NCBI GenBank assembly: GCA_958443265.1
Contig: CAUCKA010000044.1
Coordinates: 1-7,588 of the forward strand
DNA length: 7,588 nucleotides
DNA from: an uncultured Collinsella sp.
GTDB lineage: Bacteria > Actinomycetota > Coriobacteriia > Coriobacteriales > Coriobacteriaceae
Direction of reading: 5' to 3'
Part shown: positions 1 to 5,220 of the stretch, in pieces
Numbering within the stretch: position 1 is the stretch's first letter
How the letters are laid out: every line of letters starts with the position of its first letter
Notes under the pieces: generated by a model
Told to the model about the DNA's origin: nothing
What the model saw: only the letters and a program-made list of their open reading frames with translations
Database searches by the model: none
Position numbers and translations under genes: made by a program

Positions 1-1086
1 TCTGATGAGGTTCGGGCGACGGAACTCTATACCGATGCGGTGTGGCCGACTAGCGTGAACGATGACAAGGCGTATCTGCATTACGGGACGACCTGCCCTA
101 ACTATAAGAAAGGGACGCCGAGCGGATTTGCTTCGGTTGCCGATTACGATGGACAGGATAAATGCAGCAAATGCCATTTTGGCGTTTTGTCGCTTGGTGC
201 TGTTGCGGCGCCTTCAACCTCTATCGAAAACGGCTTCGAATATCACTTCGACGAGTTCAAAAAGGCCTTGGAGGAATACGTCAAATGTCGGAACAAAGAG
301 CTTGAGCTCATGCGTCAGACCGAGGATGAGGCCGACCGTGCGAGCAATGCGTTTGACCAGGCCATTAAAGCGCTTTCGGGCGAGCGTCCGCGTATCGCTC
401 CGCCCGGTCGCAACGGCGTGGTTGCCTTTGCGGTTTCGGGTGCCATCTCGAGCCCCGATGAGCTCAACTCTTCGTTTAACACGGCAGTCAGGCTTGGCGA
501 TCGCGGTGCCATCTCTGCCGCGGTGCTGGCGCCCGATGAGGCGACGGCGCAAAACAACGTGCTTTCGCGATTTTTCTCGACATTGAAGGAACGCTCGGGT
601 GGCGTTGCCGGCGTACTCGATGGCGTCATGGATGTCTGGGGACGGCTGCTTGTGGGATACGGAGACATCCAAGGTTCGGCCGACGAACTTATGGACGAGA
701 TGATTAAAGGCCTAGGAGGGGGCAGCGGCGCGTTGGGCTCCATCGCATCGTGGCTCGGCGATACCGTTTCGGCGTCCGTGGCGGCGCTGGGTTTGGAACC
801 GTGCGACTTGCGCCTGCGAAAGCCGGTGCTGACTGATTCCGCCAACGTCATTAAGAGCCCGGGGTCTGACATTGCTGGTCTCTCTCAAGCGCAAGACAAA
901 CTGCGAAGTATTCCGTTGGGCGTGACCGATCCCAAGGCGCTTTGCGAGGCGTTGGAATATCAAGTCGAACGCACCATCAGCGGTACGGTGTTCACGCTTG
1001 CGGAGATTCCTCTGCCCGGCGGCGGCTCCATCCCGCTCACCGTCGATGTCGCCACGCTGGTTGGCGCTCTGGGCGGTGGGTCGTAA
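1..1086 (+). CDS. C-terminal part of an unrecognised protein of a tad-type pilus operon (5' partial)
   Basis: The frame is open from the first base of the window, so the start lies upstream. A GTG at 40 is possible but has no convincing ribosome-binding site. I do not recognise the family. Near the left end, a Cys codon at 94-96 is followed by C-S-K-C-H at 163-177. The pattern (Y-x-H, then C, about 22 residues, C-x2-C) resembles the small zinc-binding modules found in some secreted Gram-positive proteins; that is an inference. Next comes a charged helical stretch, probably coiled coil (about 250-375), then a long region rich in Ala, Gly and Ser with short hydrophobic patches and no clear membrane span in the visible part. 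The stop TAA (1084-1086) overlaps the ATG of the TadE-like gene by one base, so the two are probably co-translated. A role in pilus assembly or secretion is guessed from this linkage alone. Confidence 0.7.
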   Translation, partial: SDEVRATELYTDAVWPTSVNDDKAYLHYGTTCPNYKKGTPSGFASVADYDGQDKCSKCHFGVLSLGAVAAPSTSIENGFEYHFDEFKKALEEYVKCRNKELELMRQTEDEADRASNAFDQAIKALSGERPRIAPPGRNGVVAFAVSGAISSPDELNSSFNTAVRLGDRGAISAAVLAPDEATAQNNVLSRFFSTLKERSGGVAGVLDGVMDVWGRLLVGYGDIQGSADELMDEMIKGLGGGSGALGSIASWLGDTVSASVAALGLEPCDLRLRKPVLTDSANVIKSPGSDIAGLSQAQDKLRSIPLGVTDPKALCEALEYQVERTISGTVFTLAEIPLPGGGSIPLTVDVATLVGALGGGS

Positions 1087-1562
1087 TGAGTATCCGCATG
1101 CGTCTGCGCGAGGAGCGCGCCCAAGCGACGGTGGAGATAGCAGTGGTTACGCCCGTTTTGCTGGTGCTGGCACTCATCGTATACAACGTCATGATCTATG
1201 CCAGCGCTGTCGCGCGCTTCGACCGCGTGGTGCCCGACATCGTGTTGGCGCACGCCGTGGCGCCGAGCGGGGAGGGCGACGAAAGCTCTGTCGATGCCTC
1301 GGCGACGGTCCGGACTCAAATTCTGAATGCCATGGAAGGCTATGACTTGCAGATCGAAGTGTCGAGCGAGCAAGGCGCGGAGGCATCGGATGGTGGCCTG
1401 CTCTCCCTATCCGGTACGTTTAGGACCTACACCTGCACCATGCACTATGAGCCGTGGCCGACTTCTCTCAGCATCGCTGGCGTTCCGCTGGGGGCGCCGA
1501 CAACGTTGTCGCACGAGCGCGCGGTGACGGTCGATCCATGGCGTCCGGGGGTGGTCATGTGA
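1086..1562 (+). CDS. TadE-like pseudopilin / pilus assembly protein
   Basis: This 158-residue protein has the classic TadE layout. A short basic N-terminus is followed by A-Q-A-T-V-E (residues 12-17), then a single hydrophobic helix (about 18-38, containing T-P-V-L-L-V-L), then a soluble domain. In TadE/TadF pseudopilins, the prepilin peptidase processes near the conserved Glu, here E17, and the hydrophobic helix anchors the protein in the membrane for Flp/Tad pilus assembly. That is family knowledge; the motif itself is visible. I chose the ATG at 1086 because it overlaps the upstream stop (TAATG) and puts the basic segment and helix at the N-terminus. The frame stays open upstream to 942, inside the previous gene. 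The soluble part has one Cys (T-Y-T-C-T) and no recognised catalytic motif. The stop overlaps the next start by four bases, so translation is probably coupled. Which TadE/TadG subtype it is cannot be decided here. Confidence 0.8.
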   Translation: MSIRMRLREERAQATVEIAVVTPVLLVLALIVYNVMIYASAVARFDRVVPDIVLAHAVAPSGEGDESSVDASATVRTQILNAMEGYDLQIEVSSEQGAEASDGGLLSLSGTFRTYTCTMHYEPWPTSLSIAGVPLGAPTTLSHERAVTVDPWRPGVVM

Positions 1563-1918
1563 CCGCGGTCTCGTCCTACATCGCCTACGCGCGGGCACTC
1601 AATAGGCTGGGCTGGACGCCGGCCGAGTTTGCGGTGGCGGAGTCGTTTGCCGTGCGCCTGCGCGGCATGCTGGGACGGTGTCCGGTTGCCGCCAACGGTC
1701 TGCCGCTCGTCATGGCATTTCCACGCTGCTCTTCGGTCCATACGTGTTTTATGGCCTATCCCATCGATATCGCCTTTATCGATGCACGTGGCTATGTCCT
1801 CGTATGCTACGAAAACGTACGTCCCTGGCGTATGTGCTCCTGCCCCGGCGCCTGGGCCGTACTAGAGCGTCCTTCAATCATTGTTTCGACCCCTGCTCTC
1901 CAACGCGTGCCGGCTTAA
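1559..1918 (+). CDS. DUF192 family protein
   Basis: This 119-residue protein matches the DUF192 (COG1430) pattern: R-L-R-G-M-L-G-R near residues 28-35, then P-L-V-M-A-F-P, then the H-T-C-F-M-A-Y-P-I-D-I-A-F-I-D core, then V-L-V-C-Y-E-N-V-R-P-W. Where most family members have M-W-M-K-N-T, this one has H-T-C-F-M-A. The family is widespread, small and without an established biochemical function. Many members are exported, but no signal peptide is visible here. The GTG at 1559 is the preferred start because it overlaps the TadE-like stop (ATGTGA) and follows a G-rich stretch that can act as a ribosome-binding site. An ATG at 1538 in the same frame is the alternative. The C-terminus after A-V-L-E-R is shorter and more divergent than in typical members, which end with a G-I-x-x-G-D segment. 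The overlap suggests it belongs to the pilus operon. Confidence 0.75.
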   Translation: MTAVSSYIAYARALNRLGWTPAEFAVAESFAVRLRGMLGRCPVAANGLPLVMAFPRCSSVHTCFMAYPIDIAFIDARGYVLVCYENVRPWRMCSCPGAWAVLERPSIIVSTPALQRVPA

Positions 1919-1936
1919 GAATTGGCGACAGCGGAC

Positions 1937-1951
1937 TTTCGTCATACGAAA
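1937..1951. promoter_or_regulatory. short palindrome upstream of the toxin-antitoxin-like pair (possible operator)
   Basis: TTTCG, a 5-base gap and CGAAA form a perfect inverted repeat about 25 bases upstream of the toxin-like start. Ribbon-helix-helix antitoxins usually bind palindromes in front of their own operon, so this is a plausible autoregulatory operator. That role is inferred from position only. No clear -35/-10 pair accompanies it; TAAGAT at 1957-1962 could be a weak -10. Confidence 0.25.
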
Positions 1952-1976
1952 TTGGGTAAGATGGAGGAGAAGAGGC

Positions 1977-2242
1977 ATGGATGTTGAGATCCATCCCAAC
2001 GCTAAAAAGCACCTGACGGAAAAGCAGGTGCTTAGCGCTTGGCTTGCGGTTACTGAGTGCATTCGTCGCGAGCCGAAGGACGAGCCGCCGAGATGGCTTG
2101 CGATTGGATGGCTCCCAGACGGACGAAGCGTGGAGCTTGTCGCGGTCGAGCTTGTCCGTGGGGGCTTATCATTCATGCCTTGTCTCCAGTCCAGAAGAAA
2201 TTTTGGCAGGAGATTGAACGGGCTCGGCAAAGGGGTCGATGA
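1977..2242 (+). pseudogene. toxin-like protein of a type II toxin-antitoxin-like pair, frameshifted
   Basis: The start ATG at 1977 follows a strong ribosome-binding site (GGAGGA, 1963-1968). The first 61 or so residues (M-D-V-E-I-H-P-N-A-K-K-H, later D-E-P-P-R-W-L-A-I-G-W-L-P-D-G-R, then V-E-L-V-A-V) read in one frame. The natural ending, L-I-I-H-A-L-S-P-V-Q-K-K-F followed by a basic tail, reads in another. The switch falls at a run of five G (2160-2164). One extra G there would restore a continuous 88-residue protein whose TGA (2240-2242) overlaps the antitoxin-like start by four bases. As written, the protein runs on in the wrong frame to 2267. Size, the K-K-H start, the I-H-A-L motif and the RHH partner resemble small RelE/BrnT-fold toxins, but I cannot name the family with certainty. 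The cause may be real decay, phase variation, ribosomal slippage or a sequencing error in the G run. Confidence 0.7.
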
Positions 2243-2526
2243 TGGGCAAGACGTATACGGCCGCTAATGGTCAGGTTGTAACGGATGAAATGATTGACGC
2301 GTGGTGCGAGTCGTACGAGCGCGGAGAGTTTCCGGATGGCGAACACACCGTTGGTGGGATCGTGCATGGACGGCCCCCACTCTCAGGTGAGGGGACGGCA
2401 ACGCTGTCGGTCAAGATTCCTCTGGGAATGAAGGAGGCCATTCGTCGACGGGCGGCTGCCGAGGGGATGACGCCAAGTGAGTTTGCCCGTGCGGCTCTGA
2501 GCGAAAAACTTCTTGCTGCCGGCTGA
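2239..2526 (+). CDS. ribbon-helix-helix (CopG/Arc-like) antitoxin-type protein
   Basis: This is an intact 95-residue protein. The C-terminal part has the ribbon-helix-helix layout: a short strand T-A-T-L-S-V-K-I (53-60), a helix P-L-G-M-K-E-A-I-R-R-R-A (61-72), the turn E-G-M-T-P-S, and a second helix E-F-A-R-A-A-L-S-E-K-L-L (81-92). RHH proteins dimerise through the strand and bind DNA with it. The N-terminal half, with F-P-D-G-E-H-T-V-G-G and G-R-P-P-L, probably wraps the partner toxin, as in other toxin-antitoxin pairs; that is an inference. ATG codons at 2239 and 2242 are both possible; the first overlaps the restored toxin stop (ATGA). The pair is therefore a coupled operon with the toxin-like gene first. 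The intact antitoxin beside a broken toxin fits loss of toxicity. It could also be a plain RHH transcription regulator. Confidence 0.75.
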   Translation: MMGKTYTAANGQVVTDEMIDAWCESYERGEFPDGEHTVGGIVHGRPPLSGEGTATLSVKIPLGMKEAIRRRAAAEGMTPSEFARAALSEKLLAAG

Positions 2527-2564
2527 TGCCTCTGACGTGCCGATTTAAAGAACCGAGGCTGTGC

Positions 2565-2638
2565 TCAAAAACTTTTTTGAAATTCTCGGTTGACCGGAAC
2601 GCGTCCTTGGTTATACTAATCAAGCCTTGAAACAAGGC
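2565..2638 (+). promoter_or_regulatory. promoter, UP-like element and leader hairpin of tRNA-Phe
   Basis: The -35 is TTGACC (2590-2595) and the -10 is TATACT (2612-2617), with a 16-base spacer. Directly upstream, 2565-2584 is almost entirely A and T, as expected for an UP element on a strong stable-RNA promoter. Transcription should begin near 2624. There GCCTTG (2624-2629), AAA and CAAGGC (2633-2638) form a perfect 6-base-pair hairpin in the precursor leader, 11 bases before the mature tRNA. An outer inverted repeat, AACCGAG (2551-2557) with CTCGGTT (2585-2591), overlaps the -35. It might end transcripts from the antitoxin-like gene, but that is uncertain. Confidence 0.7.
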
Positions 2639-2649
2639 ACACCTCAAAT

Positions 2650-2704
<55 letters not shown>

Positions 2705-2722
<18 letters not shown>

Positions 2723-2768
2723 CCTTGAATTGACTAGGACCTCTGCAAAGGGGTCCTTTTCTTTTATG
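2705..2768 (+). repeat. 64-base direct repeat, copy 1 (tRNA-Phe 3' end plus terminator)
   Basis: These 64 bases are identical to 2891-2954. The repeat starts inside the T loop of tRNA-Phe, runs through the 3' acceptor strand, and continues through the whole terminator to a final TATG. The boundaries are sharp: the flanking bases differ on both sides of the two copies. Duplication of a tRNA 3' end is what site-specific integrases leave as attL/attR, although these copies are too close together to enclose a complete element. Confidence 0.9.
2736..2766 (+). terminator. rho-independent terminator of tRNA-Phe
   Basis: AGGACCTCT (2736-2744) pairs with AGGGGTCCT (2749-2757) across a GCAA loop, giving a 9-base-pair stem with one G-T pair. 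A T-rich tract (2758-2766, broken by one C) follows. It lies 13 bases after the mature tRNA end and is the natural stop for this unit. Confidence 0.85.
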
Positions 2769-2890
2769 CAGCCCCCACATGGAATCGAACCCCGTGAGGG
2801 CGCGGAGCTGAGTAAACGCGTAAGCGTTTGCCAGCGCAGCTCGCAAGGCGCGTAAGCGCCGCAGCGGTCCGTCCGCGCAGCGCGCGGACG
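2769..2890. repeat. 122-base multi-hairpin element inserted between the two tRNA-3'/terminator copies
   Basis: The segment contains little besides short inverted repeats. 2781-2793 is an exact inverted copy of 13 bases of the tRNA T arm (2699-2711). CCC-GTGA-GGG lies at 2791-2800. AAACGC-GTAA-GCGTTT (2814-2829) is nested inside GAGCTG/CAGCTC (2805-2810, 2837-2842). GGCGC-GTAA-GCGCC lies at 2847-2860. A 9-base-pair stem with an AGC loop spans 2870-2890 and ends exactly where the second direct repeat begins. GGAATCG (2781-2787) can also pair with CGATTCC (2891-2897), closing all the hairpins into one multibranched fold. I see no coding potential. It resembles a palindromic intergenic repeat (REP/MITE-like) or a structured RNA domain; no transposase is present. 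Confidence 0.75.
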
Positions 2891-2954
2891 CGATTCCCTT
2901 CCCCGCCACCTTGAATTGACTAGGACCTCTGCAAAGGGGTCCTTTTCTTTTATG
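2891..2954 (+). repeat. 64-base direct repeat, copy 2 (tRNA-Phe 3' fragment plus second terminator)
   Basis: This is a perfect second copy of 2705-2768, offset by 186 bases. It begins with the last part of a T loop and the 3' acceptor strand, but no tRNA 5' half precedes it. It is a fragment, not a second tRNA gene. Lack of any mismatch between the copies points to a recent duplication or to gene conversion. Confidence 0.9.
2922..2952 (+). terminator. duplicated rho-independent terminator
   Basis: The stem arms 2922-2930 and 2935-2943, the GCAA loop and the T-rich tail (2944-2952) are identical to the first tRNA terminator. It would catch transcripts that read through the first one, so the hairpin element between the two terminators would be transcribed only as readthrough. 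Confidence 0.8.
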
Positions 2955-3204
2955 TAGGGTTCTGCGGAAACTGCGTCCCAGAATAAGGGCTCAGAACGGG
3001 ACACACTTTCCGGTGCCTGCCTCCGGCGCGCGTACACACCTCGTCGCACCATTCCGAGCCCGCCCGCCCCAGACATTCCTCCCGCTTTCGCTTCACTTTA
3101 CAGACCGTTCGGTCGCCTGTCCGCACACGCGGGTATACTCAAAACGATACTTATCCTATGCAATACGATGCGGGTTCGACCTGCATGATCCGAAGGGGGC
3201 AGTG
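2955..3204 (+). promoter_or_regulatory. 250-base non-coding region with a weak promoter for the GH5-like gene
   Basis: Besides the inverted repeat at its left end, the region holds a good -10 (TATACT, 3134-3139) without a clear -35; the bases near 3109-3116 match poorly. If it is used, transcription would start near 3146 and give a leader of about 59 bases. That leader contains a 7-base-pair hairpin, ATGCGGG/CCTGCAT around TTCGA (3168-3186), and then the ribbon AAGGGGG (3193-3199) that binds the ribosome. I see no gene between 2955 and 3130. Confidence 0.35.
2965..3012. repeat. imperfect inverted repeat in the intergenic region
   Basis: The left arm CGGAAACTGCGTCCC (2965-2979) matches the reverse complement of the right arm GGGACACACTTTCCG (2998-3012) at 13 of 15 positions, with an 18-base centre. 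It is not followed by a T run, so it is not a classical terminator. It may be a dispersed palindromic repeat; that cannot be tested from one window. Confidence 0.55.
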
Positions 3205-4266
3205 ATGGAGAGGATACTCGGCGTTAATCTCTCTGGCTGGTTTATTCCCGAGCCTTGGGTGACCCCGTCGCTGTACGCGGCGACCGGTGCATCCAACGCG
3301 GCCGAGCTACAGGAGGCCATGGGTACCGCCGCCTATAACGAGCGCATGCGCCGCCATTACGAGACGTTTGTGAGCGAGGACGATTTTCGTCGCATGGCGC
3401 AGATCGGTCTCAATGCCGTGCGTCTGCCGGTGCCTTGGTATGCCTTTGGCTCACAGGAGTCCGATGCCTCCTACATATCGGTTGTCGATTACATCGACCG
3501 CGCGATTGAGTGGGCTGCCAAGTACGACATCCGCGTGCTGCTCGATCTGGCAACTGTGCCCGGTGGCCAGGGCGATTCCAACGATTCGCCCACCACGCCG
3601 GAGGCTGTTGCCGAGTGGCATTCGTCCACTAACGGCCGCCATGTCGCACTCGACGTGCTCGAGCGCTTGGCCGATCGCTATGGCGAGGCCGAGAGCCTAC
3701 TGGGCATTGAGCTGCTGGACACGCCGCAGATGAGCGTTCGCAAGAGCCTCTTCACCATGACGGATGGCATTCCGGCCCACTACCTGCGCAATTTCTATCG
3801 CGATGCCTACGAGCTCGTTCGTTCGTATATGCCCGAGGATAAGATCGTCGTCTTCTCGTCGTCGGGGCATCCCAGCGAGTGGAAGCATTTTATGCGCGGC
3901 GCCAAGTACAAGAACGTCTACATGGACCTTCACCTGTACCATTACCGTGACGAATATGCGCTCGACATCACGAGCCCCCGCGGGCTGACGACGGCGATTT
4001 CGCGCAACAAGCGCGAGCTCAAAGAGGCGATTTCGACTGGGTTCCCCGTGCTGGTGGGCGAATGGTCGGGTGCGGCGATCTTTGCCAACTCGTCGGTTAC
4101 GCCCGAGGGCCGCAATGCCTACGAGCGCGTGTTTATCGCCAACCAGCTGGCTTCGTTTGCGCCGGCTGCCGGTTGGTTCTTCCAAACGTGGAAGACCGAG
4201 AAGCGCATTGCAGCATGGGACGCCCGCGCGGCGCTCGGTACGCTCGAGCGCGGCATGATTGAATAG
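3205..4266 (+). CDS. GH5-like glycoside hydrolase (exo-beta-1,3-glucanase type) with altered active site
   Basis: This 353-residue protein follows the GH5 exo-beta-1,3-glucanase pattern along its whole length: G-V-N-L-S-G-W-F-I-P-E-P-W-V-T-P-S near the start, F-V-S-E-D-D-F, N-A-V-R-L-P-V-P-W-Y-A-F (R73), L-D-L-A-T-V-P-G-G-Q, G-I-E-L-L-D-T-P, D-L-H-L-Y (H243, Y245), V-G-E-W-S (E286) and F-F-Q-T-W-K-T-E (W329). E286 is the expected nucleophile. The acid/base motif is normally L-L-N-E-P but reads L-L-D-T-P (D172, T173), and the usual D-L-H-G is D-L-A-T (A116), so several catalytic-site residues are replaced. No signal peptide is visible, so it is probably cytoplasmic. The ATG at 3205 is chosen for its ribosome-binding site and because family homology begins there; the frame is open further upstream. 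It ends 6 bases before rsmI. It may be a pseudoenzyme or an enzyme with a different specificity. Confidence 0.8.
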   Translation: MERILGVNLSGWFIPEPWVTPSLYAATGASNAAELQEAMGTAAYNERMRRHYETFVSEDDFRRMAQIGLNAVRLPVPWYAFGSQESDASYISVVDYIDRAIEWAAKYDIRVLLDLATVPGGQGDSNDSPTTPEAVAEWHSSTNGRHVALDVLERLADRYGEAESLLGIELLDTPQMSVRKSLFTMTDGIPAHYLRNFYRDAYELVRSYMPEDKIVVFSSSGHPSEWKHFMRGAKYKNVYMDLHLYHYRDEYALDITSPRGLTTAISRNKRELKEAISTGFPVLVGEWSGAAIFANSSVTPEGRNAYERVFIANQLASFAPAAGWFFQTWKTEKRIAAWDARAALGTLERGMIE

Positions 4267-4272
4267 GTTGAT

Positions 4273-5151
4273 ATGACGCAAAACAGCGCCCATACGGGCA
4301 AACTCTATGTGGTCGGCACGCCCATCGGCAATCTGGGTGACCTGTCCCCGCGCGTTGGCGAGGCTTTTGCCGCCGCCGATGCCATCTGCTGCGAAGACAC
4401 GCGTGTGACGTCAAAGCTGCTGATGCACCTGGGCATTTCCAAGCCGCTTGTCCGTTGCGACGAGAATGTGATCGCCAGCCGCGCCGCCGGCCTGGTCGAC
4501 CGTCTGCTGGCGGGGGAGACCCTCGCCTTTGCCTCGGACGCCGGCATGCCGAGCGTGTCCGATCCCGGCCAGGCGCTGGTCGAGGCGGCGCGTGAGGCCG
4601 ATTTGCCCGTCGAAGTTATTCCCGGGCCCTCTGCTTGCGTCACGGCGCTTGTTTCGTCCGGCATTCCCTGCGAGCATTTTTTCTTCGAGGGCTTTTTGGG
4701 CCGAAAGCACGGCGACCGTGTGCGCCGTTTGCAGCGCCTTGCCGTGGTGCCCGGCGCACTCATCTTCTACGAGTCTCCACATCGCATCGTGGCGACGCTC
4801 GAGGCCGTGGCGGAGGTCTTTCCCCAGCGTGAGGTTGCCGTCTGCCGCGAACTCACCAAGCTGCACGAGGAGGTCTTGCGCGGGCCCGCTGACCAGCTTG
4901 CCGAGGAGCTGCATGCTCGCGGCGAGGTAAAGGGCGAGATTGCGCTGGTCATCGCGCCGCCGAGCGAGGATGAGGAGGCCGGCATCGCGCCGGTTGGCGC
5001 TGCGGTAGCGGATCCCGACGAGGCCCTGCGCGAGGATATCCGCACCGCGCTCGAGGAGGGGGAGCCCGCCTCTGCGGTGGCCAAGCGCCTGTCTCAGAAG
5101 TATTCGCGCCGCAAGCGCGATGTCTATGCCATGGTGCTCGATATGCAATAG
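4273..5151 (+). CDS. rsmI: 16S rRNA (cytidine(1402)-2'-O)-methyltransferase RsmI
   Basis: RsmI transfers a methyl group from S-adenosylmethionine to the 2'-OH of C1402 in 16S rRNA, in the decoding centre of the 30S subunit. The 292-residue length is normal. The diagnostic motifs appear in order: L-Y-V-V-G-T-P-I-G-N-L-G-D-L-S (11-25), E-D-T-R (41-44), S-D-A-G-M-P-S-V-S-D-P-G (88-99), P-G-P-S-A (117-121), F-F-E-G-F-L-G-R-K, F-Y-E-S-P-H-R and R-E-L-T-K-L-H-E-E. The C-terminal 45 or so residues form the small helical domain common in RsmI, ending S-R-R-K-R-D-V-Y. The ATG at 4273 is 6 bases after the GH5-like stop with only a weak ribosome-binding site (AGG at 4265-4267), so it probably relies on translation of the upstream gene. 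Nothing in the motifs looks damaged. Confidence 0.96.
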   Translation: MTQNSAHTGKLYVVGTPIGNLGDLSPRVGEAFAAADAICCEDTRVTSKLLMHLGISKPLVRCDENVIASRAAGLVDRLLAGETLAFASDAGMPSVSDPGQALVEAAREADLPVEVIPGPSACVTALVSSGIPCEHFFFEGFLGRKHGDRVRRLQRLAVVPGALIFYESPHRIVATLEAVAEVFPQREVAVCRELTKLHEEVLRGPADQLAEELHARGEVKGEIALVIAPPSEDEEAGIAPVGAAVADPDEALREDIRTALEEGEPASAVAKRLSQKYSRRKRDVYAMVLDMQ

Positions 5152-5220
5152 ATGGAGGATATCCAGCCCTTGCGCTAGAATCATCCCCTGTATGCAACGT
5201 TTTTCTGGAGGACAAACCCC
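5152..5220 (+). promoter_or_regulatory. possible metG promoter and ribosome-binding site
   Basis: The 69 bases between rsmI and metG contain TAGAAT (5176-5181), a fair -10, without a good -35. GGAGG (5207-5211) lies 9 bases before the metG ATG and is a strong ribosome-binding site. No terminator hairpin follows rsmI, so metG may also be reached by readthrough. I see no T-box leader; the space is too short for one. Confidence 0.35.

Noticed and set aside
163..177. C-S-K-C-H as a cytochrome c haem-binding site
   Set aside because: Only one such motif is present, there is no axial-ligand context, and the additional upstream Cys favours a metal-binding module. Kept only as a point to check.
942..1085. 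Upstream start for the TadE-like protein at 942
   Set aside because: It would lie inside the preceding gene and push the basic N-terminus and pseudopilin helix far into the protein.
2891..2912. A second tRNA gene at the downstream repeat
   Set aside because: Only the end of the T arm and the 3' acceptor strand are present. The preceding bases form unrelated hairpins and cannot supply D and anticodon arms.
3168..3186. T-arm-like hairpin with TTCGA loop upstream of the GH5-like gene as a tRNA remnant
   Set aside because: The loop is 5 bases, not 7, and no acceptor or anticodon arm lies nearby. It is treated as a leader hairpin.
3013..3204. N-terminal extension of the GH5-like protein from a GTG at 3013
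   Set aside because: The extra 64 residues have no family similarity and cover the likely promoter region. The ATG at 3205 has a ribosome-binding site and begins the recognised homology.
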